Shown here: positions 1 to 11,639 of the stretch, piece by piece | Layout of the letters: each line of letters starts with the position of its first letter | Numbering within the stretch: position 1 is the first letter of the stretch | From: Eublepharis macularius | Lineage: Eukaryota > Chordata > Lepidosauria > Squamata > Eublepharidae | NCBI RefSeq assembly: GCF_028583425.1 | Contig: NC_072805.1 | Coordinates: 11,542,001-11,606,000 of the forward strand | Direction: 5' to 3' | DNA length: 64,000 bases | Notes under the pieces: model-generated | The model's database searches: none | The model's input: only the letters and a program-made list of their open reading frames with translations | Told to the model about the DNA's origin: nothing | Translations under genes and position numbers: made by a program

Positions 1-780
1 ATGTCACTTCAGTGAGCTTAGCCACACCGCCCAAGAGAAAGCAAGAAGCAGACAGCAAACCACTTCCATTGCATTCCTCACGTAGGGATGCAAGTGTCAC
101 CCCTCTTGATTTCCAAGAACTCAGTTCGTGGCCTCTCATCCCAGAGACCCCTCCCTCCAGATGATAAGTTCCACGGACACAAGGTCACAATGCCAGGGTT
201 CCGGCCTCCATGGAGACCGAGGACTCTAAAAGATGCTTCCGTTGACCGTTGGGCTCAGAGGAGCTGCAGACGGAGTGGTATGCAGGTGCAGTTTGCAATT
301 CTCAGCTCCTCAAAGATGCCCAGATCTGGGAGATCTGTAAGTTACCTGGAGTGTTAGGGTTGAGTGAGGACCCTCCTGCCATGCACGTGTGGACACCTGT
401 TTCTACAAGACAGACAACATGCGTTCCTCTGACAAATGCAACCAGGGACCAGTGCCTGGATCAACGTGTGCTTTCAGACACACCTTCAGCTGCTCTTGTC
501 TGATGGATGCTGGGCGTATTTTGCACCCAAGGGATAGAGATTAGACGTTTGTTTCTTGCCTCATCTCGTTTGTTTCTGATCTTGTCTAGGCTTCTTTGCT
601 GCCCCAGATTTAGCCTGAGACACAGATGTAATTGTTATTTCTCATCAGGCTCCCATTCGTCCAGCCCTTCCGTTTTCATACAGGTATAGACCTCTTGGTA
701 TGTGGCCTTTTAGTGTTTCTCTTCTTAATGGAGAACCTTATAAAACTCAAATGGTGTTTGAATTATCAGAGGATTTGAAT
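1..780. other. Unassigned palindrome-arm sequence
   Basis: Mixed-composition DNA with short open frames that resemble no family I recognise. The mirror copy is 36483-37263. Open frames in both arms are similar only because the DNA is similar; nothing suggests selection on protein. Confidence 0.5.
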
Positions 781-1604
781 TAGGGGTGCGCACCGCTTTG
801 GATTCGGGTATTTGAATTTGAATTACTTCGGAATGCTCCGTAAAGCATTCCAAAATCATTCCGGGGGCTGGGTTTTTCAGCACCCACACCCACATCCACT
901 CCCAACCTCCCCCCACTTAGCCCTCCCTCCCTATCAGCTGGCAGGGGGGATTCTCCCTGCCACCTGATAGTATAAAGGGCCTTGTCCTGCCACTTGCAAG
1001 CCGTAAGGCCCTTTAAAAGCCTCACAACACCCAGCCCCCCAGCCCCCCTTACCTTTGCTTGGCTGCGGAGCACACGGCGGGGAGGTGCAGGCTTATGCCT
1101 GCATCCCTGCTGCCTCGTTCGCCTGCCGGTGTCGGAGACTGCAGCCTCCCCGATGGGCGTTCCGTTTGCCTGCTGATGTCGGGGTGGAGGAACTCCTCAG
1201 CCCTGACACTGGCGGGCAAACGAGGCTGCAGGGATGCAGGCATAAGCCTGCACCTCCCCGCCATGTGCTCTGCAGCCAAGCAAAGCAGCCGAATGGAGCG
1301 GGTAGCCTCCCAGCCCTCCATGCCACTTGCTTGCCCAGCAGGACAGGGAACGCGCAGCAAGCCAGCCGCCCCTCAGCAGGGCAGGTGAGTAGCGCGGACG
1401 GCCTGCCAGCTCTCCTTGCCATTCGCCTGCCTGGCTGAGGTGGGGGCCAGCCCGCGCCATTCACCTGCCCCGCAGGACAGGGAGCACGGCCAGCCGGCCC
1501 CCACCTCAGCCGGGCAGGCGAATGGCCAGGAGGGCTGGGAGGCCGTCTGCGCTAGTCGCCTGCCCTGCTGAGGAGCTGTGGGAAGCCTCTGCTCCACTGG
1601 TCTA
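781..1604 (+). mobile_element. GC-rich foldback element, hAT-like end
   Basis: Starts with TAGGGGTGCGCACCGC, which resembles hAT-type terminal repeats. The interior is strongly GC-rich and folds back on itself: the block around 1060-1115 (TTTGCTTGGCTGC...) is repeated inverted around 1225-1290, and a second foldback covers about 1370-1600 (CTGCCCGGCTGAGG-type words on both strands). The far end (about 1570-1604) is a stretch shared with the chromovirus gag region at 4530-4566. I could not define a matching terminal repeat at the far end, so the right boundary is approximate. Mirror copy: 35599-36482, which is longer inside. Confidence 0.5.
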
Positions 1605-1610
1605 GGACGA

Positions 1611-1985
1611 GTCCCGAGGTCAATTTCTATGTGTGGAAAGCATACACAAAATAAATATTTATCCCAAAGAAGAGTTTTCCTGAAATAATCTCAAAGCATT
1701 TAAGGGCTTCTCTTCAGGTATGTCCATGCAGATACGTTTGGAGGAAGTATTGCAGCATTACCTGTGATGAAGCAGGCTAGGCCTCAGCTTCGTGAACTGA
1801 AGTCGTAGGCAGGAGATCTCAAGAAGTTTGCAGAAATACGTCTGGAGGGCTGACGGGAGAGATAGGGAGGCAGAGGGATGGTAAAGCTTTACTCCTCGCA
1901 GGTGATCTTTCCTCATTGTGTCCCAGGGTCTTCTCAATTCTCTCCTCTCCAATTTTATGTCCCAACAGAAAAGAAGATGGCGCCA
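1611..1985. other. Unassigned arm sequence
   Basis: Between the GC-rich foldback and the C-rich minisatellite. No family recognised on either strand. Confidence 0.4.
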
Positions 1986-1992
1986 GTTCGAG

Positions 1993-2290
1993 CCAATGGA
2001 GTGGCTTCCCGGACCCCAACCCAACCCTCCACCACCCCTTCCTTCCCTCCTCTTCTCTTTTCCCACCCCCAATCCCAATCCCAGTACCCAACTGTCCACC
2101 CTCTCTAATCCCGAGGAGGAGATGGAGTGGCTTCCCGGACCCCAACCCAACCCTCCACCACCCCTTCCTTCCCTCCTCTTCCCTTTTCCCACCCCCAATC
2201 CCAATCCCAGCACCCAACTGTCCACCCTCTCTGCCCACACCACCCTCTCCCTTAATCCCGAGGAGATGGAGTGGCTCCCCGGCCCCCAAA
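1993..2290. repeat. C-rich minisatellite, about two units
   Basis: Two imperfect units of roughly 125-155 bases, each containing GAGTGGCTTCCCGGACCCCA followed by CCCAATCCCAATCCCAG-type runs and a CCCGAGGAG end. The reverse strand is G-rich (GGGATTGGGATTGGG) and might form four-stranded DNA; that is inference. Mirror copy at 34896-35215. Confidence 0.8.
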
Positions 2291-2305
2291 AATAAAACCC
2301 CTTTA

Positions 2306-2640
2306 GAATAAGTAGGTAGTTTTTAGTGTTTAGGATAAAATAAAATAAAAAAATACCAAAAAAAGGTTTCAGAAGTAGATTTAGTGCTTTAGTAGTAGTT
2401 AGTTTTTAGTGTTTAGGATAAAATAAAATAAAAAATAAAAAAAAATATTTTAGAAGTAGATTTAGACCTTTAGTAGTAGTTAGTTTTTAGTGTTTAGGAT
2501 AAAATAAAATAAAAAAATATAAAAAAATGTTTTAGAAGTAGATTTAGTGCTTTAGTAGTTAGTGTTTAGTGTTTAGGATAAAATAAAACAAAAAATATAA
2601 AAAAAAGTTTTAGAAGTAGATTTAGTGCTTTAGTTGTATT
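2306..2640. repeat. AT-rich minisatellite, about four units
   Basis: Tandem units of about 80-85 bases. Each carries a TAGTTTTTAGTGTTTAGGAT core, a run of AAAATAAAATAAAA and AGAAGTAGATTTAG. About four units here against about six in the mirror copy at 34387-34872, so copy number changed after the arms formed. Confidence 0.85.
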
Positions 2641-2911
2641 AGTATAATAATAATAACAACAACAATAATAACAACAACATTTGATTTATATACCGCCCTT
2701 CAGGACAACTTAATGCCCACTCAGAGCAGTTTACAAACTGTTATTATTATCCCACAACAATCACCCTGTGAGGTGGGTGGGGCTGAGAGAGCTCCAGAGA
2801 ACTGTGACGCGCCCAAGGTCACCCAGCTGGCTTCGTGGAGGAGTGGGGAATCAAACCCGGCTCTCCAGATTAGGATCCCATTCTCTGAACCACTACACCA
2901 AACTGGCTCTC
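2641..2911 (-). mobile_element. CORE/MIR-type tRNA-derived SINE
   Basis: Read on the minus strand it starts with a tRNA-like head (GGTGTAGTGGTTCAGAG as A box region, GGGTTTGATTCCCC as B box). A CORE-like GGTGACCTTGGG...CTCACAGGG...TTGTTGTGGGGATAATAATAA section follows, then a LINE-like tail CCTGAAGGGCGGTATATAAAT and an ATT/GTT microsatellite. It interrupts an AT-rich TAGTAGTTTAGTAG block. Mirror copy 34120-34386; a diverged relative lies at 56490-56755. Confidence 0.85.
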
Positions 2912-3540
2912 AGTATAGTAGTTTGTAGTATTTTAAAGTTTTTTATTAGTAGTTTAGTAGTTTGAACCCCTTTAATTAGCTATTTTGTAGTAGTTTAGTA
3001 GTTTGTACCCCTTTTAATAGCTATTTAGTAGTAGGGAGGGCGGAGCTCCAGCAATGATGATGGACGTTTATTCTCCGAGCGCACTCTTAGAACACCTATA
3101 ACACTCCTCACAAAAGTTGTGGAGAGACCGTGGATAAATATTTCCATCCGGGAAGTGTCTGAGGACAGGCTATTTCATCCTGTGTTTGTTGCTGGAAGAA
3201 GCTGCCTGCGTGGGATTTGCAGACATGCAGATACTGGAGACATCAACCCCTCTATTAGCAAGGCCTTCTGCAAACAACTGGGGAGGAGTGTCATGTGCAG
3301 CCAGGGCTCAGGGACAGCGAGGGCTCCTCAGAGGAGGAGGGGGCCTAGATACCCAGCCCAGCGAAGACAGGAGCCGATCAGCAGCAGCAGGAGGAGGCGC
3401 AGGCATGCCAGGACCTACCGCCAGAAGCTGGGTCAGAAGCACCTCCATCTTCCAGCTCTGCCCAACAGGTGACGGCCAGCTAGCCACTCCCAGCCCCCCA
3501 GGAACAACAGTGACTCTAGAAGGCTATAGGAGAAGATAGG
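2912..3540. other. AT-rich block and lead-in to the chromovirus
   Basis: 2912-3040 is a TAGTAGTTT-rich block that continues the DNA on the other side of the SINE. 3040-3540 is GC-richer. Its last bases (GGAGAAGATAGGAC...) resemble those just before the second LTR-like copy at 7170-7190, so part of this may be the tail of an earlier copy of the same retroelement. No host gene seen. Confidence 0.4.
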
Positions 3541-6500
3541 ACAGAATTACAGGCAGGAATGCACAGAGCACATCTGTTGGCTCGACGCCACCTGCCGCCC
3601 GACAGGGAACACGAGTCTTTACAGGACTGTGCCTGAGAAGCTGGCTGGTTGCGTGATGTATGGGCGTGCAGACTATAAAGCCTCCGGATGAGGCAACGTC
3701 AACATTGAGATGCTGACCTGCTGGCGCTACCTGAACTGGTTATGGGAAGACCTGAGCTCAGCTTGAATGACCTGACTTTGGAACTTTCCCTGGCCTTGCT
3801 ATTAAGAGAGACTGGAAGAGACCCTGTAACCTGATACTGGAGCCCGGCAACCAGCACAGTTCGCATCCCCTTCATTGAGCAGCAGTATGGAAAATGCAGC
3901 TGCCCAGAACCAAGCACTACAAGGCCGGATACAGCAACTGGCAAATGCTGTAGCTGTGCTTCAAGAACAAGTTGCTGGTACTGGGCCTGGGGCTGCTGAT
4001 TCAGCTGCAGCTCCTGCTACACCCCCCCCCCCAGGAAAATACCCATGAGTCCCCAGAGAAGTTGCGGGTGATGGTCAAGAAGAATTTTCTGCTTTCCTGA
4101 CACAGTGCAAACTGTACATTAAGCTTCAGGAAAGGCATTTCCCTAATGACAAGACCAAGGTCGGCTTCACTCTGAGCTCCTTAAAGAGGAAGGGAGCCAA
4201 TCAGGCCACTCCACTGCTTCTATCCAGCTCCCCAGTGCTGACAAGCTGTTCAGGCTTTCTACACCACTTGAGCGCAGACCCCGCTGACCCTCAGAAGGAC
4301 GTTTACATCAGGGGAGAGGCTCTGGGGCAGACTATACCACGGAATTCTGGCTACAGGCCCAAGACTTGGGGTGGAATGAGGCTGCTCTGACTGACCAGTA
4401 CCTAGAGGAGCTGTCCAAGGAGGTGTTGGCTGAAGTGGCTCGGGGGACCCCCCACAACTCTTGCTACTCTGATCCAGACCTGCATGCGAATTGGCGGGAG
4501 CCTGAAGAACCAGAGGCAGGCCTCCTTCGCGACTCACCCTAGACCAGTGGAGCAGAGGCTTCCCTCAGCCCCTCTGCCTGCTCCTGCCCCCGGAGATGGC
4601 AGGGGAACCCATGCAGCTGGGGGCTGTTCAACTGCAGCTCTCAAGGGAGGGGAAGGAGAGGCGCCGTTCCTTGAATCTGTGCCTATATCGTAGAGGCGTA
4701 GGGCACCATGCAAGCTGCTGCCCTGAGAAAGAGAAGTCCCAGCAGCAAGCGTTAAATTCCATGCCCCAAGTTGGCACGGGCCGTGCTACGTGGGGAGAGC
4801 AGCTGAATCAAGAAGCACCTCCCCCCAGCTCAGGTCCTCGACCCCTCCTGGTCCCAGTAAGGCTCCCTTGAAGACTGCTGGAAACTGATATACGCATTGC
4901 TGGACTCTGAGGCATCGCGCTCCTATAAGGATGCCAATTTTGCTGAACAACACGAGGTCCCATTATACTGCAAAGAGACCCTCATGCAAGTTGAAGCCAT
5001 TGACGGGCAGCTTCTGTGATCTAGCCCTGTCATGGGCGAAACCCAAGCGAAGTTCCTGAAGGTCTTCAAGGAGAAGGGGGCAGATCAGCTCCCCCCACAT
5101 CAACCCTGTGATTGCACAATGAATTTGGTACCAGAAGCACCCCTGACTGCTGGGCGCTTTTATTCCCTGTTTGGGCCAGAAGGAGAGGCACTGAGGGACT
5201 TCTTGACCAAGAACCTGCAGCGGAGTTTTATACACCCATCAACCTCCCCAATGGCGGCACCCGTCTTGTTCGTAAACAGAAGAGTGAAGAGCTGCGCCTG
5301 TGCAACAGTTATTGGGCTCTTAATAGGATCATGGTCCATGACCACTATGTTTGATTCCCAAGCTGCAAGAGCAACTGAAGGGGGCCACCGTTTAAACCAA
5401 ACTTGATCTCTGTGGGGCCTATACTCTGATACGGGTATACGGGCAGGGGACGAGTTGAAGACTGTGTTCTGCACCCAGTATGGGGATTTTGAATGCCTGG
5501 TATTTTGGCCTGTCCAGCACCCTCGTATGATACAGAGGTTCATGAACGACATCTTCCGAGACCTGATGGACCGTGTTGTCATCATATACCTTTAAAATAT
5601 CCTGATATACTTCCAGGATCCTGCGAAGCACCCTGAAGACGTCTGGACAGTTTTGCGACACCTGTGGCAGCATGGGCTGTAAGCAGAACATGGCCTTTGA
5701 CCTGTCCTCGGTGGAATTACCTGGCCACTGCATCTCACCGCAGGGAATTCAGACGGCGCCTACCAAAGCAGAGGCAATACTGTCCTGGCAGGCTCCTCAC
5801 CACCCCAAAGATGCCCAGCTGTTCCTGGGCTTTGCCAATTATTGCCTTGTGGTTACCACCTCCCTAGTGGTGCCCCTAACCAGGCTGCTACAGCCTCAGG
5901 AGCCATTCCAGGGGACACCAGCTGCCCAGCAGGCCTTCCAGGATCTAAAACGATGGTTTGCCACCAAGCCTCTGCTGCGCCACCTAGACCCCAGCCTACT
6001 GGTCATGATGGAGATGGGTGCCTCCAATATCGCGATCGGGGCTGTTCTGCCCCATTTCATTTCATCCCATGCATTTGCCTTCTCACACCATGTGAAACCA
6101 CCCAGCGGCACCTGCAGACCATCTTCCGACTCCATGAATTAGCGGCACACCTAGTATCAGATTGTAGGGCACAGTTTACACCCCACTTCTGTAGGGCGCT
6201 ACACTCCTTGTCGGGTACCTGAGTGCACCTCTCATTGGCTCACTGCCCCCAATCAGATAGTCAGGCAGAGCGGACTAATTTCACGTTAGAACAATACTTC
6301 CAGTTTTGTGTGAATCACCAAAAGGATGACTGGTCAGGCTAGTTGCCCTTGCCAAATTCATGTCTAAGAATGCAGTGCCTGCTTCCAATCGCCAGACACA
6401 CCTTAGGGCCAATCATGGCTGGCACCCACGGTTCCTGCCTCGGGCCCTGCCAGCTTCAGCCGTCTCTGCTGCCAATGACTTTGTAGGTGAACTTCAGGCC

Positions 6501-7190
6501 TTGCACACCATCCTCCGGGAACAACTGCAACAGGCAAAGCAAGTGTATAAAGTGGGCCTAGACCAGAGGTGTCGAGCCAGTGAGGACCTTGGAGATCAGA
6601 TTTGGCTTTCCATACGTTACCTCCAGAGCCAATGTCTCTCCCAGACAATAGATGCTCGGTTAATAATAATAATAACTGTACTTATATACCACTCTTCTAG
6701 ACAGATTAGGGCCTCAGCCCGCACTGGGAAACATGTTAGTGTTATTATTATCCCCTCAATACAGCTGGGGAGCTGGGGCTCAGAGGAGTGGCTTACCTAA
6801 GGCCACCCACTGAGTTCAGGGCAGTAGTGGGATTCAAACCAGTCGAGTGCTGTTTTGCAGCTGAACCACTTAACCAGTGTGCTAGAGCAGTTTAATCGGG
6901 CCTTTCCCCATCACAGGACAAGTGAACCCTGTGGCCTATCATTTAGCCTTCCCTCCCTCCCTCCCTCCTTCCCTCTCTCCCCCTCCCTCCCTCCCAATAC
7001 ATCCCGTGTTCCATCGTTCTCTTCCGGCTTCGCAGCTCCTCCAGATCTGCTCCAACCCCCATCCTGAGCTCTGCCGCCCGTCTTGGTGTATGGGCATGAG
7101 GCGTTTGAAGTAGCCCAGTTCCTAGACTCCTGAAAACGACATGGGTGCTTCCATTACCTGGTCAACTGGAGAGAGTATGAAGAAGACTAA
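3541..7190 (+). mobile_element. Ty3/gypsy chromovirus fossil (sushi-like)
   Basis: A broken LTR retrotransposon copy. Parts in order: an LTR-like and leader block (about 3541-3880), a gag region (3880-4870) of the type shared with vertebrate sushi elements, a protease to reverse transcriptase/RNase H region (about 4880-6150), an integrase C-terminal part (about 6360-7085) and a chromodomain-like end (about 7086-7190). The chromodomain and gag style place it among vertebrate chromoviruses. It carries many breaks (order of ten or more) and a nested SINE at 6655-6890. The mirror copy shares the decayed state, so it was dead before the palindrome formed. Confidence 0.85.
6655..6890 (-). mobile_element. 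MIR-like SINE nested in the chromovirus
   Basis: Minus-strand reading: tRNA-like head (CACTGGTTAAGTGGTTCAG, then GGTTTGAATCCCAC as B box), a GTGGCCTTAGGTAAGCCAC core, AGGGGATAATAATAACACTAA, and an ATTATTATTATT tail. It splits the integrase region of the fossil and is therefore younger. Mirror copy 30145-30385. Confidence 0.8.
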
Positions 7191-7990
7191 GAGCAGAATT
7201 TCAGGCAAGAAGGCACCGTGTGGGCCTGTTGGATTGGCGCCATCTGCCTGCCCACAGTGAAGATGAGTCTTTACAGGACTGTGCCTGAGAAGCCAGCTAG
7301 GTGCGTGACGTATGGGTGTGCACACGATGAAGTCTCCAGAGAGATGATTCTGGGCGTGGATGCAACCTGTACATTGAGACGCTGACCTGCCAACACTTCC
7401 TGATTGGTTACTGGAAGACCTGACCTCAGCCTGAACGGCTCTGAACTTCAGATACCGCCCCCCCCCCCCCTCTGCCTTGTTATTTTAAGAGACTGGTTGC
7501 TGGAAGTCCTGACCACAGACCGAACAACCTGGCCGTGGAACTTCTCCTGGCCTTCTTATTCTGAGTGACTGGAAGAGACACTGGAAGCTGATACTGGAGC
7601 CCGGAAACCTGCACAGTTGGCTTCCACCTCACTTAGCAGCAGTACGCAAGACACTGCTGCAGCCCTGGCAGACGTGGCTGCCGAGAACCAAGCACTCCGT
7701 GGCCAGGTACAGCAACTGACAAATGCTGCAGCGATGCTTCGAGGACAACAATGAGCTGGTGCTGCTCTGAGGGCTGAACTCGGCCTGAGTGACTCTGAAT
7801 TTCGGATACCCCCTCTCTGATTTGCTATCTTAAGAGACTCCTTGCTGGAAGACCTGGCTTCAACCTGAACAAGCTGACTTTGGAACTTCCCCTGGCCTTG
7901 TTATTCTGAGTAACTGGAAGACACACTGTGACCTGATACCGGAGCGCAGCATTCAGTGCAAGGAGCTCGACATCGAATCCAGACGTGTCC
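7191..7990 (+). mobile_element. Tandem LTR/leader fragments of the same chromovirus
   Basis: 7191-7745 repeats the LTR-like, leader and early gag sequence of 3541-3975 in direct orientation (shared words TCTTTACAGGACTGTGCCTG, CTGATACTGGAGCCCGG). 7770-7990 is a third, partial copy of the leader (CTTGCTGGAAGACCTGGC...). Because early gag sequence follows the second LTR-like block, this is a tandem arrangement of partial copies and not a simple 3' LTR. Fossil; mirror copy 29070-29845. Confidence 0.7.
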
Positions 7991-8159
7991 ACCCTGGGCT
8001 TAGAAATCGGGTGTTTCTCCAGCTTCAGCTGTCTTCTCGGACTGCTGCTTGAACTTAATTGCCAAGAGTTAGCTTCAGACTTCATGGCTCATATTGCAGC
8101 ATTATAAGAAGAGAACCGTAAACAGTCCTGACATCTGAATTTCTGAATAAGCTGTTTGC

Positions 8160-10480
8160 ATTGTTGGCATTCTCTTTTCACCCTTCTCTAGCAGTGCTGC
8201 ATTGATTCATCTTAGGAGGGGCATTTGTACTGGAAACAAAGTACGTGAAGTGACGGGGGTTCAAAAGCGCCCGTGTGGTTCAGGTGACAATCTCTCCTCC
8301 CCTTCCCCCCCCTCCACTTCAAAGCAAAGCAAGACTGGAGACTTCTTTCCTGCTGCCAACTCTCCCACATATAAAATTTTTTACCTCAAACTGACTTGCA
8401 GCTTTATCTCCCATCTCTGAGGTCTCCCAAAGTGATAGTTTGCTTGTAGATGAATGTGGAAACCCTTCCTCCTCTTTAAGGGAAGATGTAGGAAATGTCA
8501 AACATGCTGATAATACGCTAAGAGAACTGTCTTTCCTAACTGCTAAAATGGTGGAAAGTATTTTTGAGCAGCTAGGACTGGTGCTCTCGAAGCTTGACTT
8601 CCTAATCCACAGATCAACTCAGACCAACACCATCAGCTCTTTAAAACCCAGGAGTACTGAGTGGACAACAGCTGGACTGACACTCCAGGGGAAGCACCAA
8701 AAGAACGTGGGAGCCGTTCCAGCTCTTCCCTGTCTGATAGCAGGGGAGGTTTCTTACAGTTCCTTCTCCAGCCTCACAAGGTTTGCTTGAAAGTCTGCCC
8801 ATTCAGTGGCTCCATCCCCCCTTGGAATACAAAACATCACACCCAGCCATCCCTGAGAACATGGTTTGGCAGCAGCATGAGATCTTCTAAAGTTAAAGTC
8901 AGTCGAGCTTCTTAAGCATTTTCACCAGGCTTGTAAAGCATTACTAACATTTGATAGCCCAGCTATCCCCTCATGATTCATTCAACAGAAAGACTTCCTG
9001 AAATCAGAGAATTGTCCCAAATTTTTATGAACACAATACAATCTCCGCTCTTCAGCTGGAAAACTCTGCACCTCTTGAGCTCTGCAGTTGAAGATAAGCA
9101 CCTGAAGGGAGGACCGATCAGCGTTTCATCGCATGACCCACCTCATCGGTTGGGCTGACCCTTCTCCCCCTCCCCGCTTTGTCAGAGACCCACACAGAAA
9201 CGGACGTAGAGATCTCTCCTCCTAATGATGTTCTGGAGAAGGATTTCATAGACGTTCTTTTACTGCTCTCCCTGTTTCAGAGCAAAGAGCATCCAACAAC
9301 AGGTTGGAACCATAGAGATCCAGACTAGAGATGGGCACGAACCACAAAAAACCCAAACCATGAGGTTCGTGGATTTTCACAAACCAGAAACCATGAACTG
9401 GCACGAACTGGGACCAGTTTACAAACCAGCTCGTGGTTCATGGTTCGTAGGGTTTAAATGCCCCTTTCTGGACGCTTAGCAGTGGCAGGGAAAGGGAATT
9501 TTGACAGTTGAAAGGGCCCTTTCCTGCCTTGCAAGTGGCAGGTCCCTTTAAACTATCAGCTGGCAGGTGGCGAGGGGGCATCCCCCCTCCCTTGCAAGTG
9601 GCAGGGCCCTTTAAACTGCCCAAACCCAGCCCCCGCCCTGCCTCTGCCCCACACTTACTTTGCTCTGCGGGCCTGTGGCATCCTTCCCCTCCTCCCATGA
9701 GGGGCGGGAAGGCCATTTTCAGTCTCCTCCGCTGCGGCGCAGGCCAGCAGGGCAGTGGAGGAGGCTGAAAACGACCTCCCTGCCCCTCAAATGGCCACCA
9801 CGGCGGCCATTTGAGGGGCAGGAAGGCCGTTTTCAGCTTCCTCCACCGCCCTGCAGGCCTACCCAGCAGCGGAAGACGAAAAAAACGGCCTTCCTACCCC
9901 TCGCAGAAGGATGCCGTGGGCCCACAGGGCAAGGTGAGAGTGGGGCTGGGGCTGGGGCTGGGGCAGTGGGAGCGGGGGCTGGGGTTTGGGCAGTTTAAAG
10001 GTCTCTGCTGCTTGCAAGCTGCAGGAAAAGTTTATATGGTTATTTCCATGGCAATTCCAGCTGTCAAAACTTCTGTCAGAGGACAAGGGAATGAGGGTCT
10101 GGTAGTATTCACATCTGTCTATCTTAAATGTTGATGTACAGACCTTGGAAAGTGGGTTTCAGGACTATATTCAGGTTCTATTGATCCCAATGCAACGTAT
10201 TGGCTCTCTCCTTTGCATTAACGTCTACATTCCACCTAAGCTCTTAAAACCTCAGAGCACTGGAAATTATTGGGATCTTTTGTCCATAATCCTTGACGCT
10301 CTCGCTCATTCTGTGCAGAGATTTCAATGCCAGAAGAGGTCTGAATCCTGGCTCTTCTGATTTATTAGGCTCAATTAATAACTTGGCTGCCAAACAAACC
10401 TTTTGCTGGACCAGGCATCACGAGACACAGTTATAAACAATCCGGTCCTAAGAGTACTAGAACTGTTATCACTCCATCCG
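8160..10480 (+). mobile_element. LINE fragment, ORF1-like and endonuclease parts
   Basis: 8440-8790 is an open stretch with a helical, coiled-coil-like middle (LRELSFLTAKMVESIFEQLG) typical of LINE ORF1 proteins. 10030-10450 gives an apurinic endonuclease signature when read across a frame change: GLVVFTSVYLKC, INVYIPPKLLKPQ, then CRDFNARRG, matching the GDFNAR motif. The reading frame is broken and the element lacks its reverse transcriptase here. It is split by the foldback element at 9325-10030. Mirror copy 26640-28900 on the minus strand. Confidence 0.65.
9325..10030. mobile_element. Foldback DNA element nested in the LINE
   Basis: Starts with CTAGAGATGGGCACGAACC, a common start of nonautonomous squamate elements. 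The interior is an imperfect palindrome centred near 9795 (ATGGCCACCACGGCGGCCAT). The word GGAAGGCCGTTTTCAG and the word GGGCAGTTTAAAGG with its reverse CCTTTAAACTGCCC recur on both sides. It separates the ORF1-like part from the endonuclease part of the LINE. End position approximate. Mirror copy 27030-27733. Confidence 0.6.
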
Positions 10481-10636
10481 TTGCATATTCTCCATGGGAC
10501 AAAGTTTGATATCTCTGGTGCTAAATGAATCTTAAGAGAGCTGAGAGAATGAGTGTGTGGAGGTACATCTTGGTGAGATCTCTAGCAGCCGTGAGGTTCC
10601 CTGGACAAAGCACTTCTGTGATGAATCTGTGCTTTC

Positions 10637-11097
10637 ATTCGGGTGTTTTCACAATGCAACCTCCCCCCACCTTTCCAGTCTAAAAGAAGAGGGCTGCCCC
10701 ACTGTCCAACGCTAGGCTGGAGAGGGGAGGCAGGCAACATGCGGAGTGGGGAAAGCTCAGACTTGCCCTCAGCGGGGCAGCTGTAGTCTTACGCGGTTGC
10801 TTTCCTGCTGTTCTCTCCTCCTGTCACAGGAGGAAAATGGTCAACCTGGCCGATGAGCCTTGCCGCTGTCTCCCTGCTGTTAATTGTCCAAGGGGCATCC
10901 CTTCTCAAGCCTTACTGTGTACAAAAGTGCATAGGTTTTGTAGTATGAGCTGCTTTGTATTTCCTTTTTTTTTTAAAGAAAAGGATCAAAGTGTTCTTCA
11001 GAAAAAGGGCAGAGTGATTCATGAGCATGTGACTCTTCTGGAAAGGGGAGGGGGTGGGGGGGGGCGAGGTTGTATTATGAAAACTCCAAAATGAAAG
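10637..11097. mobile_element. Nonautonomous element with long terminal inverted repeats
   Basis: The left end TTTCATTCGGGTGTTTTCAC...CAACCTCCCCCCACC is matched in reverse complement by the right end (GGGTGGGGG...AGGTTGTATTATGAAAAC..AAATGAAAG), giving inverted repeats of about 45 bases with some divergence. No coding capacity. Family not identified. Mirror copy 25963-26425. Confidence 0.65.
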
Positions 11098-11628
11098 GAC
11101 AGGTTCTGCCCATCTTACAGACCCTGCACAGATCCCAGAGATGCTGACAGCGATGGATTCAGGGAACTTTCCAAACTAGACAGAGACTGGATTTTGGAGC
11201 GGGGGGGGGGACGGACTAGACGACCCCAGAAGTCCAGCCTGCCTCTCTTCCCTCCCTCTCCCTGGCCCCTTTGCAAAGAAGCGCCACCAAAGCAGAGTCT
11301 AAGCCTTCCCCTCTCTGCATGCAGATTCAAAGCTAGGCTCCGAAAGGTGAGGCAGGCAGGCAGGGCTCATCCATCTTAGGATCAGAACGGCATGGAGAGG
11401 CGCTGCTGTCTTCCTCCTACCTCTTCCTCGGGCAAGCTGGCTGGTTAGCAAGCTGATTCAACTTTGGCTGTCCCACTATGCGCCAATTCTGGAATGGTCC
11501 TCACAGCTCTGTGTTAAAAAAACTACAAATCAATTCAAAATGAAGTCAGCAGACACAGGTATAACTCCAGATACTCTGTCACTTGTAGCTTGGCCCTTAG
11601 TCTAAAAAGGAGTTTACATCTATAGTTT
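11098..11628. other. Unassigned arm sequence with a foldback-type end
   Basis: GC-rich then mixed DNA. Near 11577-11600 it contains GTCACTTGTAGCTTGGC, the same end sequence that bounds the foldback element at 58881-59078. This suggests that a relative of that element ends here; the other end was not found. Mirror 25438-25962. Confidence 0.4.
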
Positions 11629-11639
11629 AAAAGAATCTT

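Noticed and set aside
1819-2289. Repetitive open frames in the C-rich minisatellite (also 34893-35445)
   Set aside because: Frames are open because the unit lacks stops; no domain, and several overlapping frames are open at once.
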